DNA of 64,000 bases, taken from NCBI RefSeq assembly GCF_900101525.1, contig NZ_FMZD01000005.1, positions 62,001 through 126,000 on the forward strand, in the 5' to 3' direction. The stretch comes from Marinilactibacillus psychrotolerans (GTDB taxonomy: Bacteria > Bacillota > Bacilli > Lactobacillales > Carnobacteriaceae_A). The notes under the pieces are model-generated. The model saw only the letters and a list, made by a program, of their open reading frames with translations, searched no databases and had not been told where the DNA came from. Below are positions 27,005 through 37,110 of the stretch, piece by piece (position 1 is the stretch's first letter; every line of letters starts with the position of its first letter). The position numbers were made by a program, and so were the translations under genes.

Positions 27005-27541
27005 TTATTTACCTGTTTTACCTTCTTTACGGCGAACATGTTCACCTTGGTAACGAATCCCTTTACCTTTGTAAGGTTCAGGAGGACGAACGCCTCTAAT
27101 ATTAGCTGCTAATGCGCCAACTTTTTCTTTGCTCGCACCTTTAACGATAACAGAAGTATTTGACGGTACTTCTACTGTCAATCCTTCGATTTCTTCAAAT
27201 TCAACGGTGTGAGAAAGACCAACGTTTAATACTAATGTGTTACCCTGTTTTTGAGCACGGTAACCAACACCGATTAACTCAAGTGTTTTCTGGAATCCTT
27301 CAGTTACACCTTCAACCATGTTATTCACGACAGCGCGTGTAGTTCCGTGGATTGTACGGCTAGCTTTTGATTCATCTGGTCTTGTAAAAGTCATTACGTT
27401 ATCTTCGATATTCACTTTAATTACTGGGCTTAATGTACGCGTTAATTCGCCATTTTTCCCTTTGACTGTGATCTCTGTTCCATTAAGGTTAACTTCAACG
27501 CCCTCTGGAATAGTGATAGGTTTATTTCCGATACGACTCAA
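27005..27541 (-). CDS. rplF: Ribosomal protein L6
   Basis: A 178-residue protein with two copies of the L6 fold, starting [17 protein letters not shown] and carrying the C-terminal signature [27 protein letters not shown]. It lies between rpsH and rplR and has an AGGAGG-like site. It sits near the factor-binding site of the 50S subunit. Confidence 0.97.
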   Translation of the reverse strand: MSRIGNKPITIPEGVEVNLNGTEITVKGKNGELTRTLSPVIKVNIEDNVMTFTRPDESKASRTIHGTTRAVVNNMVEGVTEGFQKTLELIGVGYRAQKQGNTLVLNVGLSHTVEFEEIEGLTVEVPSNTSVIVKGASKEKVGALAANIRGVRPPEPYKGKGIRYQGEHVRRKEGKTGK

Positions 27542-27572
27542 TGTACGGCACCTCCTTCATTTCTTATGTTAA

Positions 27573-27971
27573 TTACCAAACGTACGCGAGGACTTCTCCC
27601 CCGATATTTTTAGAACGAGCGATTTTATCAGTAACAACGCCTTCTGAAGTAGAAACAAGCGCGATTCCTAAACCGTTTAATACTTTTGGCATTTCTTCTG
27701 CTTTTACATAGACACGTAATCCTGGTTTTGAAATACGCTTCAATCCAGTAATAACGCGTTCGTCATTTTGACCGTATTTCAAGAAAATGCGGACGATTCC
27801 TTGTTTGTCATCTTCCACGAATTCGATATCTTTTACGAATCCTTCATTTTTCAAGATTTGGGCCATACCTTTTTTTAAATTTGAAGCAGGAATTTCTACT
27901 TTCGTATGACGAGCGTTATTAGCGTTACGTACACGAGTCAAGAAATCTGCGATAGGATCTGTCATGACCAT
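27573..27971 (-). CDS. rpsH: Ribosomal protein S8
   Basis: A 132-residue protein that binds the central domain of 16S rRNA. It starts [20 protein letters not shown] and ends with [17 protein letters not shown]. In E. coli S8 represses spc mRNA translation. It follows rpsN by about 35 bp and has AAGGAGG. Confidence 0.97.
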   Translation of the reverse strand: MVMTDPIADFLTRVRNANNARHTKVEIPASNLKKGMAQILKNEGFVKDIEFVEDDKQGIVRIFLKYGQNDERVITGLKRISKPGLRVYVKAEEMPKVLNGLGIALVSTSEGVVTDKIARSKNIGGEVLAYVW

Positions 27972-28006
27972 TCGTTGTATCCTCCTTTATGGCAAGTTTT
28001 CTTTTT

Positions 28007-28192
28007 TTACCAGCTTGCTTTTTTCAAGCCTGGGATTTGCCCTTTATAAGCTAGCTCACGCAAGCAAATACGGCATAATTTAAATTGTTGATATACTGAA
28101 TGTGGGCGTCCACAACGTTCACAGCGAGTATACTCTTGAGTTGAAAACTTGGCCGGTTTTTTGTTTTTTTCAATCATTGATTTTTTAGCCAT
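28007..28192 (-). CDS. rpsN: Ribosomal protein S14, type Z
   Basis: A 61-residue zinc-binding S14 with four cysteines in two CxxC pairs ([20 protein letters not shown]) and the end [15 protein letters not shown]. The ATG at 28192 has GGAGG. An earlier frame extension overlaps rplE and does not resemble S14. This short zinc form is usual in the spc operon of Firmicutes. Confidence 0.97.
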   Translation of the reverse strand: MAKKSMIEKNKKPAKFSTQEYTRCERCGRPHSVYQQFKLCRICLRELAYKGQIPGLKKASW

Positions 28193-28226
28193 TTCTGAAT
28201 TTTCCCTCCTAATTAAGGTGTCAAGG

Positions 28227-28766
28227 TTATTTTTGGAACGGCATTCCCAATTGTCCAAGTAATTCACGAGCTTCTTCGTCTGTATTTGCTGTTGTTACAA
28301 TAACGATATCCATACCGCGGACTTTATCTACATCATCGTAATCAATTTCAGGGAAGATTAGTTGCTCTTTAACACCTAACGTATAGTTACCGCGTCCGTC
28401 GAAAGCATTTTTGCTAACACCACGGAAATCACGTACACGAGGTAGTGAAACAGTTACTAATTTGTCCAAGAAATCATACATACGGTCTCCACGAAGTGTT
28501 ACTTTGGTACCGATTGGCATACCTTCACGTAAACGGAAGCTAGCGATAGATTTTTTAGCACGAGTGACAATTGGTTTTTGTCCCGAAATTAATGTTAATT
28601 CTTCTACTGCTTTATCTAGATTTTTAGTGTTTGATACAGCATCACCAACACCAATATTTAAGACGATTTTGTCTACTTTTGGCGCTTGCATAACTGAACT
28701 GTATTCAAATTTTTCTACTAATGATGGTTGTACATCATTTAGATATTTATCTTTAAGGCGTGTCAT
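28227..28766 (-). CDS. rplE: Ribosomal protein L5
   Basis: A 179-residue protein that binds 5S rRNA and contacts P-site tRNA. It has the motifs [14 protein letters not shown] and [20 protein letters not shown], and ends [11 protein letters not shown]. It lies between rplX and rpsN with an AGGAGG site. Confidence 0.97.
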   Translation of the reverse strand: MTRLKDKYLNDVQPSLVEKFEYSSVMQAPKVDKIVLNIGVGDAVSNTKNLDKAVEELTLISGQKPIVTRAKKSIASFRLREGMPIGTKVTLRGDRMYDFLDKLVTVSLPRVRDFRGVSKNAFDGRGNYTLGVKEQLIFPEIDYDDVDKVRGMDIVIVTTANTDEEARELLGQLGMPFQK

Positions 28767-28793
28767 TTATGAATGCCCTCCTTTCCTACTATA

Positions 28794-29099
28794 TTAAAGT
28801 GTTTCGCCAGATTTCTTAGCGTAACGAACTTTTTTACCATCTTCTACTTTATATCCTACTCTTGTAGGTTCATCTGTTTTAGGATCAATCAATTGAACAT
28901 TAGATACGTGAATAGGCGCTTCAGTTTCAACTATTCCGCCTTCTTGTCCCATACCAGTAGGACGGGTATGTTTTTTCATGATATTGATTCCTTCAACGAC
29001 AACTTTGTTTTGTTTTGGTAAAGCTTTTAAGACAGTTCCTTGTTTCCCTTTGTCTTTACCAGCTAAAATTTTAACTTTGTCTCCTGATTTTACAAACAT
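28794..29099 (-). CDS. rplX: Ribosomal protein L24
   Basis: A 101-residue KOW-domain protein that initiates 50S assembly. It starts [21 protein letters not shown] and includes [13 protein letters not shown]. It lies between rplN and rplE with an AGGTG-type site. Confidence 0.97.
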   Translation of the reverse strand: MFVKSGDKVKILAGKDKGKQGTVLKALPKQNKVVVEGINIMKKHTRPTGMGQEGGIVETEAPIHVSNVQLIDPKTDEPTRVGYKVEDGKKVRYAKKSGETL

Positions 29100-29133
29100 T
29101 CTCTAGCGCACCTCCTTATGACATTTGTCGGAA

Positions 29134-29502
29134 TTAAAGAACTTCCGGAGCTAACGAAACAATTCTCATAAAGTCATTCTCACGCAATTCACGAGCAACT
29201 GGTCCGAAGATACGTGTTCCACGTGGTGCTTTGTCTTCACGAATAATAACACAAGCATTTTCGTCAAATTTAATATATGAACCGTCTGGACGACGAGCTC
29301 CTGATTTAGTACGTACGATTACCGCACGAACAACTTCACCTTTTTTAACAACGCCGCCTGGTGTTGCATGTTTAACAGTAACAACTACTTCATCACCGAT
29401 GTTAGCAGTCTTGGCACCTGATCCGCCTAATACTTTGATTACAAGTACTTCACGCGCACCAGAGTTGTCAGCGACTTTCATTCGACTTTCTGTTTGAATC
29501 AC
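29134..29502 (-). CDS. rplN: Ribosomal protein L14
   Basis: A 122-residue protein at the subunit interface. It starts [19 protein letters not shown] and ends with [12 protein letters not shown]. Length is typical. Its ATG follows AGGAGG. A 78-nt gap with two hairpins lies between it and rpsQ. Confidence 0.97.
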   Translation of the reverse strand: MIQTESRMKVADNSGAREVLVIKVLGGSGAKTANIGDEVVVTVKHATPGGVVKKGEVVRAVIVRTKSGARRPDGSYIKFDENACVIIREDKAPRGTRIFGPVARELRENDFMRIVSLAPEVL

Positions 29503-29580
29503 GTTAGGATCCTCCTTTCAAACTCACGAAGAATAGATTCTTCGTTGTTTAGCCCATTAGGCTTAAAATGCATTTTCTTA

Positions 29581-29844
29581 TTATAAATTTACTGATTCTT
29601 CAACCACTTCAAGCAAACGGAATCGTTTGTCTTTAGATAATGGACGAGTTTCCATGATTCTAACTACGTCGCCTGCTTTAGCTACGTTATTTTCGTCATG
29701 AGCTTTAAATTTTGTTGAGTACTTCATACGTTTTTGGTATTTGCGATGCTGTTTTTGAGTAGAGATTTCTACAACAATTGTTTTGTCCATTTTGTCAGAA
29801 ACAACACGTCCTTGATACACTTTACGTTCGTTACGTTCAGCCAT
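29581..29844 (-). CDS. rpsQ: Ribosomal protein S17
   Basis: An 87-residue OB-fold protein that binds the 5' domain of 16S rRNA. It has the motifs [16 protein letters not shown] and [20 protein letters not shown]. It follows rpmC by 34 bp with an AGGAGG-like site. Confidence 0.97.
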   Translation of the reverse strand: MAERNERKVYQGRVVSDKMDKTIVVEISTQKQHRKYQKRMKYSTKFKAHDENNVAKAGDVVRIMETRPLSKDKRFRLLEVVEESVNL

Positions 29845-29878
29845 TTTCCAGCCTCCTTTGAATACAGATCAGACACGA

Positions 29879-30073
29879 TTACTTAACTAATTCAGCTTGA
29901 CGCAAAACAGTTTTAACACGTGCAATATTTTTACGTACTTCTTTAATGCGCGCAGTATTTTCTAACTGTCCTGTAGCTAACTGAAAGCGCAAGTTAAATA
30001 GTTCTTCTTTGTATTCTGCTTCTTTTTCAATCAATTCAGTAGTGGATAAGCCTTTTAATTCATTAGCCTTCAT
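29879..30073 (-). CDS. rpmC: Ribosomal protein L29
   Basis: A 64-residue helical hairpin protein located near the exit tunnel. It begins [21 protein letters not shown] and has the conserved [19 protein letters not shown]. The ATG at 30073 matches the family; it overlaps the end of rplP by 11 bp, so its ribosome site lies inside rplP. Confidence 0.95.
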   Translation of the reverse strand: MKANELKGLSTTELIEKEAEYKEELFNLRFQLATGQLENTARIKEVRKNIARVKTVLRQAELVK

Positions 30074-30494
30074 GTGAGTCACCACTTTCTTCACGAGTTA
30101 CTACCTTAGTTTTAACGGGTAGTTTGTGTGAAGCTAAACGCAATGCTTCGCGAGCTACTTCTTCAGATACGCCACCAATTTCAAACATGATTTTACCACG
30201 TTTTACAGGTGCGACCCAGCTCTCAGGAGCTCCTTTACCAGAACCCATACGTACACCAATTGCTTTAGCTGTCACCGGTTTGTGTGGGAAGATCTTAATC
30301 CATACTTTCCCACCACGTTTCATGTAACGTGTCATAGCGATACGAGCAGATTCAATTTGACGACTTGTGATCCATACTGAATCAACTGCTTGTAAGCCGT
30401 ATTGACCGTAAGCAATTTCTTTTCCACCTTTCGCTTCGCCTCGCATTTTACCACGGAACTCACGACGGTGTTTTACACGTTTTGGTACTAACAT
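30063..30494 (-). CDS. rplP: Ribosomal protein L16
   Basis: A 143-residue protein at the A-site region of the 50S subunit. It starts [24 protein letters not shown] and includes [25 protein letters not shown]-type sequence. It is 3 bp after rpsC, and rpmC overlaps its end. Confidence 0.97.
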   Translation of the reverse strand: MLVPKRVKHRREFRGKMRGEAKGGKEIAYGQYGLQAVDSVWITSRQIESARIAMTRYMKRGGKVWIKIFPHKPVTAKAIGVRMGSGKGAPESWVAPVKRGKIMFEIGGVSEEVAREALRLASHKLPVKTKVVTREESGDSHEG

Positions 30495-30497
30495 TGA

Positions 30498-31154
30498 TTA
30501 TTTTCCTCCTTTCTTGTTCTCTGTAATTGCTGGAAGAACTTCTCCTTTGTAGATCCATACTTTAACGCCGATTTTACCATAAGTTGTGTTTGCTTCTTCA
30601 TTAGCAAAATCGATATCAGCACGAATAGTGTGCAATGGAACTGTTCCTTCAGAAAAACTTTCGTTACGGGCCATATCTGCCCCGTTTAAACGACCTGATA
30701 CCATTGTACGAATTCCTTTAGCGCCTGAACGCATTGTGCGTTGAATCGCTTGTTTTTGTGCACGACGGAATGAAATACGGTTTTCAAGTTGTTCAGCGAT
30801 ACTTTTAGCTACTAAAGTAGCATCAAGATCTGGTCTTTTAATTTCAACAATATTGACATGGACGCGTTTACCAGTCATGTTGTTTAATTTATTTCTCAAA
30901 GTGTCAACTTCTGATCCACCTTTACCAATAACCATTCCTGGTTTAGCAGTATGAATAGATAAGTTGATTCTATTAGCAGCACGTTCGATTTCAACACGTG
31001 AAACTGAAGCAGCGCTTAATTTTTCTGCAATGTATTCGCGAACTGCGATATCTTCAAGCAAAGTGTCTGCAAAATCTTTTTCAGCATACCATTTAGCGTC
31101 CCAATCACGGATGACACCAACACGCATACCATTAGGGTTTACTTTTTGTCCCAC
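30498..31154 (-). CDS. rpsC: Ribosomal protein S3
   Basis: A 218-residue KH-domain protein of the mRNA entry site. It starts [20 protein letters not shown] and has the KH motif [13 protein letters not shown]. It lies 3 bp after rplV and before rplP. Confidence 0.97.
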   Translation of the reverse strand: MGQKVNPNGMRVGVIRDWDAKWYAEKDFADTLLEDIAVREYIAEKLSAASVSRVEIERAANRINLSIHTAKPGMVIGKGGSEVDTLRNKLNNMTGKRVHVNIVEIKRPDLDATLVAKSIAEQLENRISFRRAQKQAIQRTMRSGAKGIRTMVSGRLNGADMARNESFSEGTVPLHTIRADIDFANEEANTTYGKIGVKVWIYKGEVLPAITENKKGGK

Positions 31155-31157
31155 AGA

Positions 31158-31514
31158 TTACCCCTCCTTCTTCTCTGATACCACTACAGTAATGTGGCTT
31201 GTACGTTTATTAATTCTTGAAGCTGCACCTTTTGCACGCGGACGGAATCTTTTTAAAGTAGCTCCTTCGTTTACATAGGCTTCGCTTACATATAATTCTT
31301 CAATATCCATATCATAGTTATGTTCAGCATTCGCAATTGCTGACATCAAAACTTTTTCTACCTCTTCAGATGCTCCTCTGTTAGTGAAGCGAAGGATAGA
31401 AATAGCTTCTGCAGCACTTTTTCCTCGGATAGTATCAACTACTAATCTAGCTTTACGAGGAGCAATACGAACTGTACGCGCAGTTGCTTTTGCTGCTGTT
31501 ACTGTTTCTGCCAT
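31158..31514 (-). CDS. rplV: Ribosomal protein L22
   Basis: A 118-residue protein whose beta-hairpin lines the exit tunnel. It has [17 protein letters not shown] and the C-terminal hairpin [19 protein letters not shown]. It follows rpsS by 21 bp with a GGGAGG site. Confidence 0.97.
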   Translation of the reverse strand: MAETVTAAKATARTVRIAPRKARLVVDTIRGKSAAEAISILRFTNRGASEEVEKVLMSAIANAEHNYDMDIEELYVSEAYVNEGATLKRFRPRAKGAASRINKRTSHITVVVSEKKEG

Positions 31515-31535
31515 GGAAATTTCCTCCCTTCGCTA

Positions 31536-31814
31536 TTAACGTTTACCGGTTGTACGGTCATCTTTACCGTGTCCACGGTATGTTCTTGTTGGTGCAAATT
31601 CACCAAGTTTGTGCCCGACCATATCTTCTTGTACATAAACTGGTACATGTTTTCTTCCATCATATACGGCAATGGTGTGACCTACAAAGTTCGGGAAAAT
31701 TGTTGAGCGACGTGACCATGTTTTGATAACACGCTTGTTGTCTTCACCAAGTTCACGAACTTTTTTCATCAAATGAGCATCGACGAAAGGTCCTTTTTTC
31801 AAACTACGGCTCAT
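31536..31814 (-). CDS. rpsS: Ribosomal protein S19
   Basis: A 92-residue protein of the 30S head. It starts [19 protein letters not shown] and has [20 protein letters not shown]. It lies between rplB and rplV with an AGGAGGG site. Confidence 0.97.
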   Translation of the reverse strand: MSRSLKKGPFVDAHLMKKVRELGEDNKRVIKTWSRRSTIFPNFVGHTIAVYDGRKHVPVYVQEDMVGHKLGEFAPTRTYRGHGKDDRTTGKR

Positions 31815-31866
31815 GTATTGCCCTCCTTCCAGGATATCTCCTGAGTTTTTCTACGTTTAATTTTTA

Positions 31867-32697
31867 TTATTTGCTTTTACGACGAATGATAAGTTTATCT
31901 GAACGATTTTTACCATTACGAGTTTTCTTACCAAGAGTAGGTTTACCCCATGGTGTCATTGGGCTTGGACGTCCGATTGGCGCTCTACCTTCACCACCAC
32001 CGTGTGGGTGATCATTCGGGTTCATTACAGATCCACGTACTGAAGGGCGTTTGCCTTTCCAGCGGTTACGTCCTGCTTTACCAATGTTAATCAGTTCATG
32101 TTGTTCATTTCCTACAGCACCAATAGTAGCACGACAGCTTGCTAAAATCAGACGGCTTTCTCCTGATCTCAAACGTACTAATACGTACTTGCCTTCTTTA
32201 CCAAGGATTTGTGCAGAAGTACCAGCAGAACGAGCTAATTGTCCACCTTTACCAGGTTTCATCTCGATGTTGTGGATAGTTGAACCAACAGGAATGTTGC
32301 TCAATGGTAATGCATTACCAATTTTGATATCTACATCTGTGCCTGACATGATGTCTTGTCCTACTTCAATCCCTTTAGGAGATAAAATGTAAGTTTTAAC
32401 ACCATCTTCATATTGAATCAATGAAATATTTGCTGAGCGGTTTGGATCATACTCAACTGTTTTTACAATACCGCGAACGCCATCTTTTTGACGTTTGAAA
32501 TCTATAATACGGTATTTTTGCTTGTGGCCTCCGCCTTGATGACGGACTGTGATTCTACCTTTGTTGTTACGTCCAGCACGTTTTGGGCTTGGAGCTAACA
32601 AACTTTTTTCTGGTTTGTCAGTAGTGATTTCAGCGAAATCAGACCCAGTCATGTTACGACGTCCGTTTGTGGTAGGTTTGTACTTTTTAATCGCCAC
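31867..32697 (-). CDS. rplB: Ribosomal protein L2
   Basis: A 276-residue protein essential for peptidyl transferase activity. It starts [17 protein letters not shown] and has the conserved [21 protein letters not shown] segment containing the functional histidine. The C-terminus is [15 protein letters not shown]. It follows rplW by about 75 bp. Confidence 0.98.
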   Translation of the reverse strand: MAIKKYKPTTNGRRNMTGSDFAEITTDKPEKSLLAPSPKRAGRNNKGRITVRHQGGGHKQKYRIIDFKRQKDGVRGIVKTVEYDPNRSANISLIQYEDGVKTYILSPKGIEVGQDIMSGTDVDIKIGNALPLSNIPVGSTIHNIEMKPGKGGQLARSAGTSAQILGKEGKYVLVRLRSGESRLILASCRATIGAVGNEQHELINIGKAGRNRWKGKRPSVRGSVMNPNDHPHGGGEGRAPIGRPSPMTPWGKPTLGKKTRNGKNRSDKLIIRRKSK

Positions 32698-32772
32698 GCA
32701 ATTTCCCTCCTTGTAATAATCAATTGACTAATTTTTAATTAGTCGGTAGTCACTTGTTTTAAAGTGATCTTT

Positions 32773-33066
32773 TTATTCGTCTTCTTCTCCGAATAGAGTA
32801 ATATCGTTAGATTCAGGTGTTAAAGTAACGATTGCTTTACGGCGTTTTTTAGTATATCCCATGTAACGACCCATACGTTTTGGTTTACGAGCAGTGTTAA
32901 GGATATTAACTTTTTTCACTTTAACATCGAAGATTTCTTCGATTGCTTGTTTTACTGTAGTTTTTTTAGCGCGAACATCTACTTCGAATGTATATTTTTT
33001 TGCATCCATAGCATTCATAGAAGCTTCAGTGATGATCGGGCGTAAAATTACGTCACGTGCATTCAT
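32773..33066 (-). CDS. rplW: Ribosomal protein L23
   Basis: A 97-residue protein at the tunnel exit, where it docks trigger factor and SRP. It starts [17 protein letters not shown] and ends in an acidic tail. Its start codon overlaps the rplD stop codon by one base, so the two are tightly coupled. Confidence 0.97.
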   Translation of the reverse strand: MNARDVILRPIITEASMNAMDAKKYTFEVDVRAKKTTVKQAIEEIFDVKVKKVNILNTARKPKRMGRYMGYTKKRRKAIVTLTPESNDITLFGEEDE

Positions 33067-33689
33067 TATTGAAGTGCCTCCTCTACTTTTTCCAGAGCAG
33101 CCTTCGTTATGATGAGGTTGTCATGAGCAACTACGTCCAGTACAGATACATTGTTAGGTGCAACAATTTTCACGCCTGGAAGGTTGCGAGCTGACAGCGC
33201 TGCAAAGTCATTGTCATTTTCTAAGACAACTAAGACTTTTTTATTCACGTCTAAGTTAGTTAGAACAGCTCTGAACTCTTTAGTTTTTGGTGCGTCGAAG
33301 TTCAAACCTTCAACAACGATCAATTCTTTATCTAATACTTTAGAAGAAAGTACTGATCTGATTGCTAAACGACGAACTTTTTTGGGTAATTTATAGCTGT
33401 ATGAACGTGGTGTTGGTCCGAAGACTACTCCACCTCCACGCCATTGTGGTGAACGGATTGATCCTTGACGAGCACGACCCGTACCTTTTTGACGCCACGG
33501 TTTACGTCCACCGCCTCGTACTGCACTACGGTTTTTAACCGCGTGTGTTCCTTGTCTTAAAGAAGCGCGTTGCATGGTAATTGCATCAAATACGACACTT
33601 TCGTTTGGTTCGATACCAAAGACTGCATCATTTAATGTTACTTCACCATTCTGCGTTCCATCTTGTTTATATAACGCTACAGTTGGCAT
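33066..33689 (-). CDS. rplD: Ribosomal protein L4
   Basis: A 207-residue protein whose loop reaches the exit tunnel. The loop segment [18 protein letters not shown] is intact. In E. coli L4 also represses the S10 operon. It follows rplC by 26 bp and overlaps rplW. Confidence 0.97.
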   Translation of the reverse strand: MPTVALYKQDGTQNGEVTLNDAVFGIEPNESVVFDAITMQRASLRQGTHAVKNRSAVRGGGRKPWRQKGTGRARQGSIRSPQWRGGGVVFGPTPRSYSYKLPKKVRRLAIRSVLSSKVLDKELIVVEGLNFDAPKTKEFRAVLTNLDVNKKVLVVLENDNDFAALSARNLPGVKIVAPNNVSVLDVVAHDNLIITKAALEKVEEALQ

Positions 33690-33715
33690 TCTGCTTGTCC
33701 TCCCTTCCTAATCTA

Positions 33716-34354
33716 TTACTTGTTACCTGCTTTTAATGCAGATTGAATTTGAATAAGTGATTTCTTAGATCCTGGTACATTTCCTTTAATCAATAATACG
33801 TTGCGATCAGTATCGACACGTACAATTTCAAGGTTTTGTACAGTTACTGTATCTCCACCCATACGACCTGCTAATTTCTTACCAGGGAATACACGTGATG
33901 GATCAGATGCGCCACCCATTGAACCAGGACGACGGTGATAACGAGATCCGTGAGTTTCTGGCCCACGAGATTGTCCATGGCGTTTAATAACACCTTGGAA
34001 TCCTTTACCTTTTGAAGTCCCTGTAACATCCACAATGTCGCCTTCTGCGAATGTTGCTACTGTAATTTCGTTTCCAACTTCGACATCTCCAAGCTCAGCA
34101 TCTCGTAATTCTTTAATGAAGCGCTTAGGAGTCGTGTTAGCTTTTTTAACATGACCTTGTGCCGGTTTGTTTGATAAAACTTCGCGTTTGTCATCGAATC
34201 CTAATTGAACTGCGTTGTAACCGTCAGTTTCAACAGTTTTAACTTGCAAAACTACGTTAGGAACAGCTTCGATTACTGTTACAGGAACTAATTCTCCTGA
34301 TTCGCTAAAGATTTGAGTCATTCCGACTTTTTTTCCTAAGATTCCTTTGGTCAT
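33716..34354 (-). CDS. rplC: Ribosomal protein L3
   Basis: A 212-residue assembly-initiator protein. It starts [16 protein letters not shown] and has the basic loop [21 protein letters not shown]-type region reaching towards the peptidyl transferase centre. It lies between rpsJ and rplD with a GGAGG site. Confidence 0.97.
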   Translation of the reverse strand: MTKGILGKKVGMTQIFSESGELVPVTVIEAVPNVVLQVKTVETDGYNAVQLGFDDKREVLSNKPAQGHVKKANTTPKRFIKELRDAELGDVEVGNEITVATFAEGDIVDVTGTSKGKGFQGVIKRHGQSRGPETHGSRYHRRPGSMGGASDPSRVFPGKKLAGRMGGDTVTVQNLEIVRVDTDRNVLLIKGNVPGSKKSLIQIQSALKAGNK

Positions 34355-34387
34355 GAGTACACCTCCGTTATATGATTTTTTATAGTA

Positions 34388-34696
34388 TTATAATTTAATT
34401 TCGATATCCACACCTGATGGTAAGTCTAGCTTAGTTAAAGCATCAACTGTTTTAGGCGTTGGATTCACAATGTCGATAAGACGTTTGTGTGTACGCATTT
34501 CAAACTGTTCACGTGAATCTTTGTATTTATGTGGTGAACGAATGATTGTGTATAGTTTACGTTCTGTAGGTAACGGGATCGGACCTGAAACTGTTGCCCC
34601 AGTTCTTTTTGCCGTTTCTACGATTTTGTCAGCTGATTGATCAAGCACACGGTGTTCATATGCTTTCAAACGAATACGAATCTTTTGTTTTGCCAT
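34388..34696 (-). CDS. rpsJ: Ribosomal protein S10
   Basis: A 102-residue protein of the 30S head that also binds NusB in antitermination. It starts [24 protein letters not shown]. It is the first gene of the S10/spc/alpha superoperon and is preceded by a leader of about 190 nt and a consensus promoter. Confidence 0.98.
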   Translation of the reverse strand: MAKQKIRIRLKAYEHRVLDQSADKIVETAKRTGATVSGPIPLPTERKLYTIIRSPHKYKDSREQFEMRTHKRLIDIVNPTPKTVDALTKLDLPSGVDIEIKL

Positions 34697-34884
34697 GTTT
34701 TTCCCTCCTTCGCTTATTTAAGAAATAAACCTAGCTCCACGAAAATTTAACCAACTCACCCACCATGGCAATGCACCCGGGTGTGTCGCAACCTCTCGCT
34801 TCAACGCCTTGGATCTGAAGTTAATACTCCTCTTTAAGTACATTTCATTGAACGCACACAAAGAAAAAGCCCCTCGCAGACACT
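34697..34884 (-). promoter_or_regulatory. 5' leader of the S10 operon
   Basis: About 190 nt of untranslated RNA with GC-rich, self-complementary sequence (CACCCGGGTG near 34768-34777 and neighbouring GGTTGCG/CGCAACC-like segments), unlike the A+T-rich surroundings. A leader role in S10-operon control is likely by analogy with other bacteria, but I cannot name the ligand. Confidence 0.5.
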
Positions 34885-34890
34885 TGTACA

Positions 34891-34919
34891 AGTATACATA
34901 CAATCATAATAAATTTCAA
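34891..34919 (-). promoter_or_regulatory. Promoter of the S10 operon
   Basis: TTGAAA (34914-34919) and TATACT (34891-34896) are separated by 17 bp on the minus strand, followed by a CTTGTACAAG palindrome (34883-34892). Confidence 0.78.
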
Positions 34920-35057
34920 GTGTTTTTAATATTATTTTTAAAAAAAGTGATTTATTTCTGATTTCTTATTTAATCCTTTAAATACTCGCTATACCAGCTT
35001 TCCCTGACACACTTTCAGCAGGATAAGTCGTGTTTCTTCTATAATAGTACTTATTAT

Positions 35058-35540
35058 CTAAAACCTTTCATTCAACTTATCACTGTAAAAGGTAATCGCC
35101 TTTTTAAAGTTTATGATATCAGCATCTACCGTTGTTTCAGTCAAACAGCTGAGTAGAATTTCCATAGCTGCACTATACTCCTTCAAATTATATAAAGTCA
35201 TTGAGTAAAACACTTGTATTGCTTTATTTTCAGGAAATAAATCTATCCCCTTTTGAAATATTCTTTTTGAATCCTCATATTCTCCTAATGCTCTGTACGT
35301 ACTCCCTAGACCTAAAAAAGCTTCCTCTAAGTTCTTTCCCGTTAGCCCTAAGCTAATTGCACGTTCATAAAAAATTACTGCTTCTTTTTCTGTGCCTAGC
35401 ACATCGCAACTCCATGCATATTGATAATTAACATATGCATTATCAGGATAATTTTTGATTAATTCAGAAAACATTTTATTAGATTCTTTCAAATCTCCGT
35501 TTTCTCTTAGTTTAATTGCCTTGTTTATTTTACTATCCAT
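35058..35540 (-). CDS. Tetratricopeptide-repeat protein
   Basis: A 160-residue soluble protein made of about four TPR-like helical pairs (for example NYPDNAYVNYQYAWSCDVLG and EDSKRIFQKGIDLFPENKAI). TPR proteins mediate protein binding; the partner is unknown. The ATG at 35540 has GGAGG 8 nt upstream; an ATG 15 nt earlier overlaps the site. It lies between tuf and rpsJ, where most Firmicutes have no gene, and is separated from tuf by a terminator. Confidence 0.75.
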   Translation of the reverse strand: MDSKINKAIKLRENGDLKESNKMFSELIKNYPDNAYVNYQYAWSCDVLGTEKEAVIFYERAISLGLTGKNLEEAFLGLGSTYRALGEYEDSKRIFQKGIDLFPENKAIQVFYSMTLYNLKEYSAAMEILLSCLTETTVDADIINFKKAITFYSDKLNERF

Positions 35541-35714
35541 TACCTTTGCCTCCATTCAGGTGGTAGTATAAATATATAACAGTGCGCCTAATAATATAAT
35601 AAAAAGTCATTTCATAATATTTATTGTCAACATTCTTTATCTACATTTACACTAATTCACCTTTATTATGGGTTACTTAAACATGATACACAATATACTC
35701 TAGCCAAATAATGA

Positions 35715-35753
35715 AAAAAAGCACAACTATGAGATTCACTCAAAGTTGCGCTT
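35715..35753 (-). terminator. Terminator of tuf
   Basis: A 10-bp stem (AAGCGCAACT with AGTTGTGCTT, one mismatch) is followed by a run of T residues on the minus strand, 41 bp past the tuf stop codon. Confidence 0.85.
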
Positions 35754-35793
35754 CGATTCATTTAATTAGGCTGATCCAATTACTAGAATAAAA

Positions 35794-36978
35794 TTATTCT
35801 ATAATTTTAGTTACAACGCCCGCTCCAACAGTACGGCCACCTTCACGGATAGTGAATTTAGTTCCGTCTTCAACAGCGATTGGTGCAATAAGGCTAACAG
35901 TCATAGTAGTATTGTCACCAGGCATAACCATTTCAGTACCTTCGTTCAATTCTACGATACCTGTTACGTCCGTTGTACGGAAAAAGAATTGTGGACGGTA
36001 GTTTGAGAAGAACGGAGTATGACGTCCACCCTCTTCTTTAGAAAGAACATATACTTCTGCATCAAATTTAGTATGCGGAGTAATTGAACCTGGTTTAGCT
36101 AGAACTTGTCCACGTTCAACATCCTCACGTGACATACCACGTAAAAGTGCTCCAATGTTATCTCCCGCTTCAGCGTAATCTAACAATTTACGGAACATTT
36201 CTACACCAGTAACAGTTGTTTTAGCAGTATCTTTGATACCGATAACTTCAACTTCGTCTCCAACTGATACTTGACCAGTTTCAACACGACCAGTTGCAAC
36301 AGTACCACGACCAGTGATTGAGAATACATCCTCAACTGGCATCATGAATGGTTTGTCTGAACTACGTTCTGGAGCTGGAATGTAGGTATCTACAGCTTCC
36401 ATTAAATCAAGAATTTTTTGTTCGTATTCTTCGTCACCTTCTAAGGCTTTTAAAGCTGATCCAGCAACTACAGGAATATCGTCGCCTGGGAAGTCATATT
36501 CTGACAATAAGTCACGAACTTCCATTTCAACTAATTCTAGTAATTCTTCGTCATCAACCATATCAACTTTGTTTAAGAAAACAACGATGTATGGAACACC
36601 AACTTGACGAGAAAGTAAGATGTGCTCACGAGTTTGAGGCATTGGGCCATCAGCAGCAGAAACTACTAAGATAGCTCCATCCATTTGAGCAGCTCCAGTG
36701 ATCATGTTTTTAACGTAGTCAGCATGTCCTGGGCAGTCAACGTGTGCATAGTGACGAGTATCAGTTTCGTACTCAACGTGAGAAGTAGAGATTGTGATTC
36801 CACGTTCTTTTTCTTCTGCAGCGCCATCGATGCTGTCATATGCTTGTGCTTCTGCATATCCTTTTTTAGATAATACAGTAGTAATTGCAGCAGTTAAAGT
36901 TGTTTTACCGTGGTCAACGTGTCCGATTGTACCAATGTTCATGTGTTGTTTTGTACGGTCAAATTTTTGTTTAGCCAT
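35794..36978 (-). CDS. tuf: Elongation factor Tu
   Basis: A 394-residue GTPase that delivers aminoacyl-tRNA to the ribosome. G motifs are GHVDHGKT (19-26), DCPGH and NKVD. It begins [19 protein letters not shown] at 36978; an ATG 9 nt earlier is too close to AAGGAGG. It has its own consensus promoter (37056-37084) in the gap after fusA, besides read-through from rpsL. Confidence 0.98.
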   Translation of the reverse strand: MAKQKFDRTKQHMNIGTIGHVDHGKTTLTAAITTVLSKKGYAEAQAYDSIDGAAEEKERGITISTSHVEYETDTRHYAHVDCPGHADYVKNMITGAAQMDGAILVVSAADGPMPQTREHILLSRQVGVPYIVVFLNKVDMVDDEELLELVEMEVRDLLSEYDFPGDDIPVVAGSALKALEGDEEYEQKILDLMEAVDTYIPAPERSSDKPFMMPVEDVFSITGRGTVATGRVETGQVSVGDEVEVIGIKDTAKTTVTGVEMFRKLLDYAEAGDNIGALLRGMSREDVERGQVLAKPGSITPHTKFDAEVYVLSKEEGGRHTPFFSNYRPQFFFRTTDVTGIVELNEGTEMVMPGDNTTMTVSLIAPIAVEDGTKFTIREGGRTVGAGVVTKIIE

Positions 36979-37017
36979 TTTAAACATTTCCTCCTTAGAT
37001 TGTGTTCATTTATTCAA

Positions 37018-37038
37018 GATGAAAACTCAGTTTTCATC
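37018..37038 (-). promoter_or_regulatory. Perfect hairpin in the tuf leader
   Basis: GATGAAAAC and GTTTTCATC form a 9-bp perfect stem with a 3-nt loop, about 18 bp downstream of the tuf -10 and about 40 nt before the start codon. No T-run follows, so it is not a typical terminator; mRNA stability or regulation is possible. Confidence 0.45.
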
Positions 37039-37055
37039 CCATTATATCTCATATA

Positions 37056-37084
37056 ATTATACCGAGTACACGGCAAATAATCAA
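37056..37084 (-). promoter_or_regulatory. Promoter of tuf
   Basis: TTGATT (37079-37084) and TATAAT (37056-37061) with a 17-bp spacer, in the gap between fusA and tuf. Confidence 0.75.
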
Positions 37085-37110
37085 TTAATTTAAGCGAAAG
37101 GTCAGAAAGA

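Noticed and set aside
26836-27045. 69-codon frame spanning the rplF end and the spacer
   Set aside because: It starts in another frame of rplF and has no ribosome site or family features; the spacer looks like RNA structure instead.
34718-34903. 61-codon frame in the S10 leader
   Set aside because: It begins at the promoter -10 and lacks a ribosome site, so it is part of the untranslated leader.
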